From NCBI GenBank assembly GCA_000434675.1, contig HF988637.1, forward strand, positions 4,739 through 68,738: a stretch of DNA of 64,000 bases. The letters run 5' to 3'. The notes beneath the pieces are model-generated. The model was given only the letters and a program-made list of their open reading frames with translations. It did no database searches and was not told the origin of the DNA. Position 1 is the first letter of the stretch. The number at the start of each line of letters is the position of its first letter. The DNA comes from Faecalibacterium sp. CAG:1138. Its GTDB lineage: Bacteria; Bacillota; Clostridia; Christensenellales; CAG-917. Made by a program: the position numbers and the translations under genes. Shown in pieces: positions 60,476-64,000 of the stretch.

Positions 60476-61018
60476 ATGACTGTAAAAGAAGTGATATCCG
60501 CCGCGCTTTTCAAGATGGGCTACGGAGAAGTCGACTTCGACGAAATGACCTCCGAAGAAAGCGCGTTGGTTCAGAAAATGCTGAAGTGCCTGAATCTGGT
60601 TTATCAACAAATAGAAACGGAATACTTGCCGCTGACGAAAAAAGAAACCAAAAACTTTTCGGGAGGGACGCTTGAAATTTCAACGCTGTCCAAGCCGCTT
60701 TTGTACGTCGTAGGCATAAAAAAAGACGGCGTTGCCAAAAGCTTTAAGACGAAAGCAAGCTACATAGAAACCACCTTCGACGGCGACGCGGAGATAGAAT
60801 ACGCATATCTTGCCGACGACTTTTTGCTCACCGGCGAAATTGCGGACAAAAGGCTTGCAAAATGGCTGATTGCGGACGGAGTGGTCGCGGAATTCTGCTA
60901 CGCGGAGAATATGCCGGTCGAGGCGGCCGCGGCTTACAAACGGTTTACGGACGGACTTAAGTATCTGAAAAACAAAAGTCTGAGGCTTACGGTGCTGGCA
61001 AGGAGGTGGCCGCAGTGA
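60476..61018 (+). CDS. phage head-tail connector-like protein
   Basis: This 180-residue protein lies between the interrupted gene and the tail propeller gene. It has a helical N-terminus (KEVISAALFKMGYGEVDFDEMTSEESALVQKMLKCLNLVYQQIETEYLPL) typical of P22 gp4-type or other head-tail adaptors, and a beta-rich middle. The ATG follows AGGAGGACG. Its TGA overlaps the following GTG. Assignment is by position and gross form. Confidence 0.65.
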   Translation: MTVKEVISAALFKMGYGEVDFDEMTSEESALVQKMLKCLNLVYQQIETEYLPLTKKETKNFSGGTLEISTLSKPLLYVVGIKKDGVAKSFKTKASYIETTFDGDAEIEYAYLADDFLLTGEIADKRLAKWLIADGVVAEFCYAENMPVEAAAAYKRFTDGLKYLKNKSLRLTVLARRWPQ

Positions 61019-62480
61019 AGGGTTCGACCACAAGACGAGTCAGACTGAAAATATCCGAATTCAAGGGAACGGATACGACCACCGAGAAAAAACTTCTGTC
61101 CCCCGAATACAGCCCCGACACCTACAATTTTACTTTCACCGGCGGTGCGCTTAAGGCGGAAATCGGCGTGGACGTGGCGATGCTCGGCATCCTTACCGAC
61201 AAAAATTTCTGGCACTATCTGCCGGAGCTTCCCGAAGGCGAAAGTGTGGCAAATCTGCATTTCTACCGCAAATACGACTTTACCAACAAAAAACGCGACG
61301 ATAAAATCGTGGTTAAGGGAAGTTCGGGAAATTACTACGTCGCGCCGTTCTGGGAAACGGGGACGTTTGAAAAGATACCGAACATATTCGTTTCCAGTTT
61401 GGACTCGAGCGTGAACTACCGCTACAACGGGAACGACGTCCTTATCATTGCGGGCACGGGCGGCGGCGTTTACATCTACGACGGCACGAAAATCACCTAC
61501 GTCAAAAACGCCCCTACCATAACCAGCATGTGCGTGCATTACGAAAGAATTTACGCAACGGTTTCGGGCGAGGCGAACAGCTTGTGGTTTTCCGACGACT
61601 TCAACCCCGTAAACTGGAACGCTTCGCTTACGGAGGGCGGCTTCATAAACTTCGACGACGACGGAGGAAGAGTGATTAAGGCCGTGAGTTTTCTGGACCA
61701 CGTTTACGTTTTCAGAGATTACGGCATCGTCAGGCTTACGGCGTACGGCTCGCAGGAGAACTACACCGTTTCGAAGGTTTACGTTTCGGCGTCCAGAATC
61801 CTGCCGGATACCATTGCCTGCTGCGGCGACAGAATTATCTTTCTGACCGACGAAGGGCTGTTTTCCTTCAACGGCTACACCATGACGATGATTGCAAAAG
61901 AAATAACCAACCTTTTCCACCGCGATCGCTCGGCCGCGAAAGGCGCGTACGTCAGGGCAATTACTATCTTTGCTGCAGACTTCGTCAGGACACGGGCAAG
62001 GTGCTTTGCGAGGAGCAACCGGGATTTATAAACAATTCTGTCGTGCGCGTTGACGTAAGAACCGGCAAGGTGGACATTTTCAGAGGCGTGGACGTCAAGG
62101 GTATGACCGCGATGGAAAGCTTGCATATCGGCGAAGTGCTGTTGTTTTTCAGAGGGCAATACTCCACGCAAATGGGCATGATGTCCAAGTCCGGCAAGCT
62201 GTTTGACATTCTCGCGCCGAAGCACTGGGAATGCGCCGAAACGGATCTTGGGCGCCCGGATACCGAAAAAACCGTCAGGACGGTTTGGCTGACGACCGCC
62301 ACGGATTGCACGCTGACCGTCGTTTTGGACGGAAAGAAATTCGCATACGAGGTTAAAGGCGGCTCGGAACCGAAAAAAGTCGTCGTCAATCGCCGCGGAA
62401 GCACCGTGGGATTTATGATCGATACCGACAAAAAATCGCCGGTTATTTCCGGACTTACCGCGGAGGTGGATATCAAATGA
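61015..62480 (+). pseudogene. phage beta-propeller tail/DNA-stabilisation protein with internal frameshift
   Basis: The start is GTG 61015 behind AGGAGG (61001-61006); an upstream GTG at 61006 lies in that site. The first 310 or so residues form propeller-like beta blades (ANLHFYRKYDFTNKK, GNDVLIIAGTGGGVYIYDGTK, LWFSDDFNP), as in P22 gp10-type tail proteins. Near 61940-61960 the coding sense moves to the -1 frame: the blade continues as GNYYLCCRLRQDTGKVLCEE and runs to 62480. No slippery heptamer is visible. The unbroken protein would be about 485 residues. Confidence 0.75.
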
Positions 62481-62608
62481 CGGACGTCAGAATTTTGGAG
62501 CTTATCGCCACCGTGGAAAGACTGGCGAGGCAGATCGCCTTGCTGGAAAACAGAATTAAAGTTTTAGAACAAACGGAGGTACAAAATGTCAATTTGGGAC
62601 AAAATTGA
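62477..62608 (+). CDS. very small phage coiled-coil protein
   Basis: ATG 62477 overlaps the propeller gene stop (ATGA) and encodes 43 residues with a heptad pattern (ILELIATVERLARQIALL). The stop lies 23 bases inside the next gene. The tight overlap suggests translation coupling. It could be a small structural protein or merely a coupling ORF. Confidence 0.45.
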   Translation: MTDVRILELIATVERLARQIALLENRIKVLEQTEVQNVNLGQN

Positions 62609-63614
62609 GGATCTATTTAAGACCAAAGAAGAAATCGCCGACGAAGAAGCGCAACGCGCGGGCGCGGCTGTCGAGGGCGAAACCACGAGCGGTCTGGTGG
62701 ACGCTTTGAAAAATCTCGAGGACGAGCTTAACAAAAAAAATACGGTTGAAGAACCGGACTACGACAAGCTGTTTCCCGAGGTGAAGCTGGAGAAAAAGGA
62801 ATACACTCCCGCAACAGACGAGGAAATCGAGAAAAGAGCGCAGGACGAAACGGCAGGCGACTATCAGAAAAAAACGCAGAATCTTTTGGACTCGGCTAAG
62901 AAAAAAGGCGAGGAGCTTTCAGACTACAACAAACAGCTTTCCGAAAAGAAAACCGCTTCGCTTGCAGACGCCGAATCGGCGGTTGAAAGAGCAAAGGAAA
63001 CCGCATCCGACGATATGCTGAAAAGAGGCCTCGGGCGAAGCAGCATCGTTGCGGGCATCTTGGGCGAATACGACAAAGCGGGGCTTGAAAAAGCCGCGGA
63101 AATAATGAATTCGTACGACTCGAAAATCGCAGACGTGGAAAAGGAAATTTCGGGGCTTGAATACGAAAAGAAAAAAAGCCTCGACGAACTCGACCTTGCG
63201 CATGCAAAGGAGGTTTCTGACAGAATCGCCGAGCTTAAGGCGGAAAGATTGAAGCTGTCGAACGAAGCTATCGCCGAAAACAACAAAATCGCCCAGAAGC
63301 AGGCGGATCTCGACGCCGAAAGGCTTAAAGACATCGAAAAATACAAAGAGGATCGAAAGAAAAAGGCCGAGGACGAGGCTAAACAGCTGGCCGAATACGA
63401 GAAAAAATACGGCTATTCCGGCGAAAAACAGCAGAACTACGCCAAACGCTACGAGCTGGCTTTGAGATATTATCTCACCGTGGATAGCGACATCGCGCTT
63501 AAGGCGCTGGAGTCGAGCGCAAACATGAAATACTATTTGGGAAACTATTACGACAAGCTTAAGTCGGTGCTCACCGATCGCGCGAACAACACCGACAGAT
63601 ACGGCATAACTTGA
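62586..63614 (+). CDS. phage coiled-coil virion protein
   Basis: The 342-residue protein is Lys/Glu-rich and mostly coiled coil (KKKSLDELDLAHAKEVSDRI, AEDEAKQLAEYEKKY), with an insert of small residues (LKRGLGRSSIVAGILGEYDKAG, about 147-168). It lies downstream of the tail protein and upstream of holins, so it may be an internal/ejection or tail protein. ATG 62586 follows CGGAGGTAC. No family recognised. Confidence 0.65.
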   Translation: MSIWDKIEDLFKTKEEIADEEAQRAGAAVEGETTSGLVDALKNLEDELNKKNTVEEPDYDKLFPEVKLEKKEYTPATDEEIEKRAQDETAGDYQKKTQNLLDSAKKKGEELSDYNKQLSEKKTASLADAESAVERAKETASDDMLKRGLGRSSIVAGILGEYDKAGLEKAAEIMNSYDSKIADVEKEISGLEYEKKKSLDELDLAHAKEVSDRIAELKAERLKLSNEAIAENNKIAQKQADLDAERLKDIEKYKEDRKKKAEDEAKQLAEYEKKYGYSGEKQQNYAKRYELALRYYLTVDSDIALKALESSANMKYYLGNYYDKLKSVLTDRANNTDRYGIT

Positions 63615-63874
63615 CGGAAATTCTGAAGCTGGCCACCGCCAACGGAATATGGGCCGCGCTGTTTGTGTTCTTGTTCTTTTACCAGCTTAAAGACGGCAAA
63701 CAACGCGAGCAAAAATACACGGAAACCATTTCGGCCTTGTCCAAAAGTCTGTCGCAGTCCACGGACATTAAGGAGGACATCGAGGACATAAAGGACAGCT
63801 TGGACGAAATCAAAACCTATTCGCAAAACCGGTACTCGAAAAAGAGTGCGGCAAAAAAGGAGAACGCAACGTGA
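63611..63874 (+). CDS. BhlA/UviB-like holin
   Basis: The 87-residue protein has one membrane helix (about 10-25), then a charged coiled-coil C-terminus. NGIWAALFVFLFFYQLKDGKQREQKY is the typical BhlA/UviB bacteriocin-holin signature. Start is TTG 63611, overlapping the preceding TGA. Its stop overlaps the next GTG. Confidence 0.82.
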   Translation: MTEILKLATANGIWAALFVFLFFYQLKDGKQREQKYTETISALSKSLSQSTDIKEDIEDIKDSLDEIKTYSQNRYSKKSAAKKENAT

Positions 63875-64000
63875 AAATTCCCGACAAAATGAAGAGCAAA
63901 ACTTTTTGGCTGGCGCTTGCGGGAGCCGTGGTCGTCTTTTTGCAGACGGCGGGAGTTAAGGTTGACGCGCCGTACGTCAACGAACTCGTTACGGCTCTAT
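63871..64000 (+). CDS. phage holin (phi LC3-like), 3' partial
   Basis: GTG 63871 overlaps the preceding TGA. The visible 43 residues start KIPDKMKSKTFWLALAGAVVVFLQ, matching the N-terminus of phage holin 1 (LC3 family), and run off the window. Two consecutive holin-like genes suggest a holin pair ahead of the lysin. Confidence 0.75.
   Translation, partial: MKIPDKMKSKTFWLALAGAVVVFLQTAGVKVDAPYVNELVTAL

Noticed and set aside
61935..61965. programmed -1 frameshift in the tail gene
   Set aside because: No X-XXY-YYZ slippery sequence or strong downstream structure is visible at the junction; kept as a lesion instead.
1..64000. CRISPR arrays, tRNA and rRNA genes, IS terminal repeats
   Set aside because: No regularly spaced repeats, tRNA T-arm patterns, rRNA segments or paired IS ends were recognised on reading.

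Overview
The window looks like a chromosome segment of an uncultured, Clostridia-like Firmicute. Evidence is the DnaD/DnaI primosome pair, a SpoVT-type AbrB regulator next to a SpoVB-like flippase, a CdaA diadenylate cyclase, GGAGG-type ribosome binding sites, sigma-A promoters with 16-18 base spacers, and a preQ1-I riboswitch in front of queT. Very large InlB-repeat/BspA-LRR surface proteins suggest a gut or other host-associated lineage. The taxon is inferred from gene content; no rRNA or tRNA gene was recognised.

Layout. 1-7.2 kb: comEC (5' end outside the window), holA, a small membrane protein, an M28-like protein with altered catalytic residues, cdaA, a DUF1015 protein and lysC. 7.3-13 kb: small housekeeping and hypothetical genes (TSCPD, DUF4364, lipid kinase, DUF975, M20 peptidase, secreted lipase-like lipoprotein). 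13-14.9 kb: GTP-type PEP carboxykinase. 15-30.3 kb: an accessory island with a 1611-residue surface protein, a 637-residue secreted protein of unknown function, an EF-hand/EcsC-like protein behind a highly structured leader RNA, a RAYT (REP-associated transposase), and an 1895-residue InlB/LRR lipoprotein. The two giant surface genes share a promoter-plus-leader layout with an identical 13-base element. 30.3-36.8 kb: antiporter, BaiN-like flavoprotein, dnaD-dnaI, riboswitch-queT, flavin reductase. 36.9-41.8 kb: spoVT, flippase, mazG (yabN type), dusB and trmL, tightly overlapping. 41.9-52.7 kb: pgk, an Hfq/Sm-like protein, tpiA, gpmI, an Ig-like protein, ileS, an RNA methyltransferase, an RluA-type synthase and a cupin. 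52.9-64 kb: left part of a podovirus-like prophage (regulator, terminase, portal, scaffold, capsid, connector, propeller tail protein, coiled-coil protein, two holin-like genes), running off the right edge.

The prophage carries at least two gene-breaking lesions: an in-frame TAA at 60173 and a frameshift near 61945. It has no integrase in view and contains an inverted signal-peptide/TM/low-complexity-tail protein gene. It therefore looks like a degrading element, unless the lesions are sequencing errors.

The strongest candidates for something undescribed are (i) the 22165-22303 hairpin/antiterminator/terminator RNA in front of the EF-hand/EcsC-like gene, (ii) the paired leaders of the two giant surface-protein genes, (iii) the Hfq-like Sm protein embedded in the pgk-tpiA operon with two plausible starts, and (iv) the switchable leader at the head of the prophage regulator.
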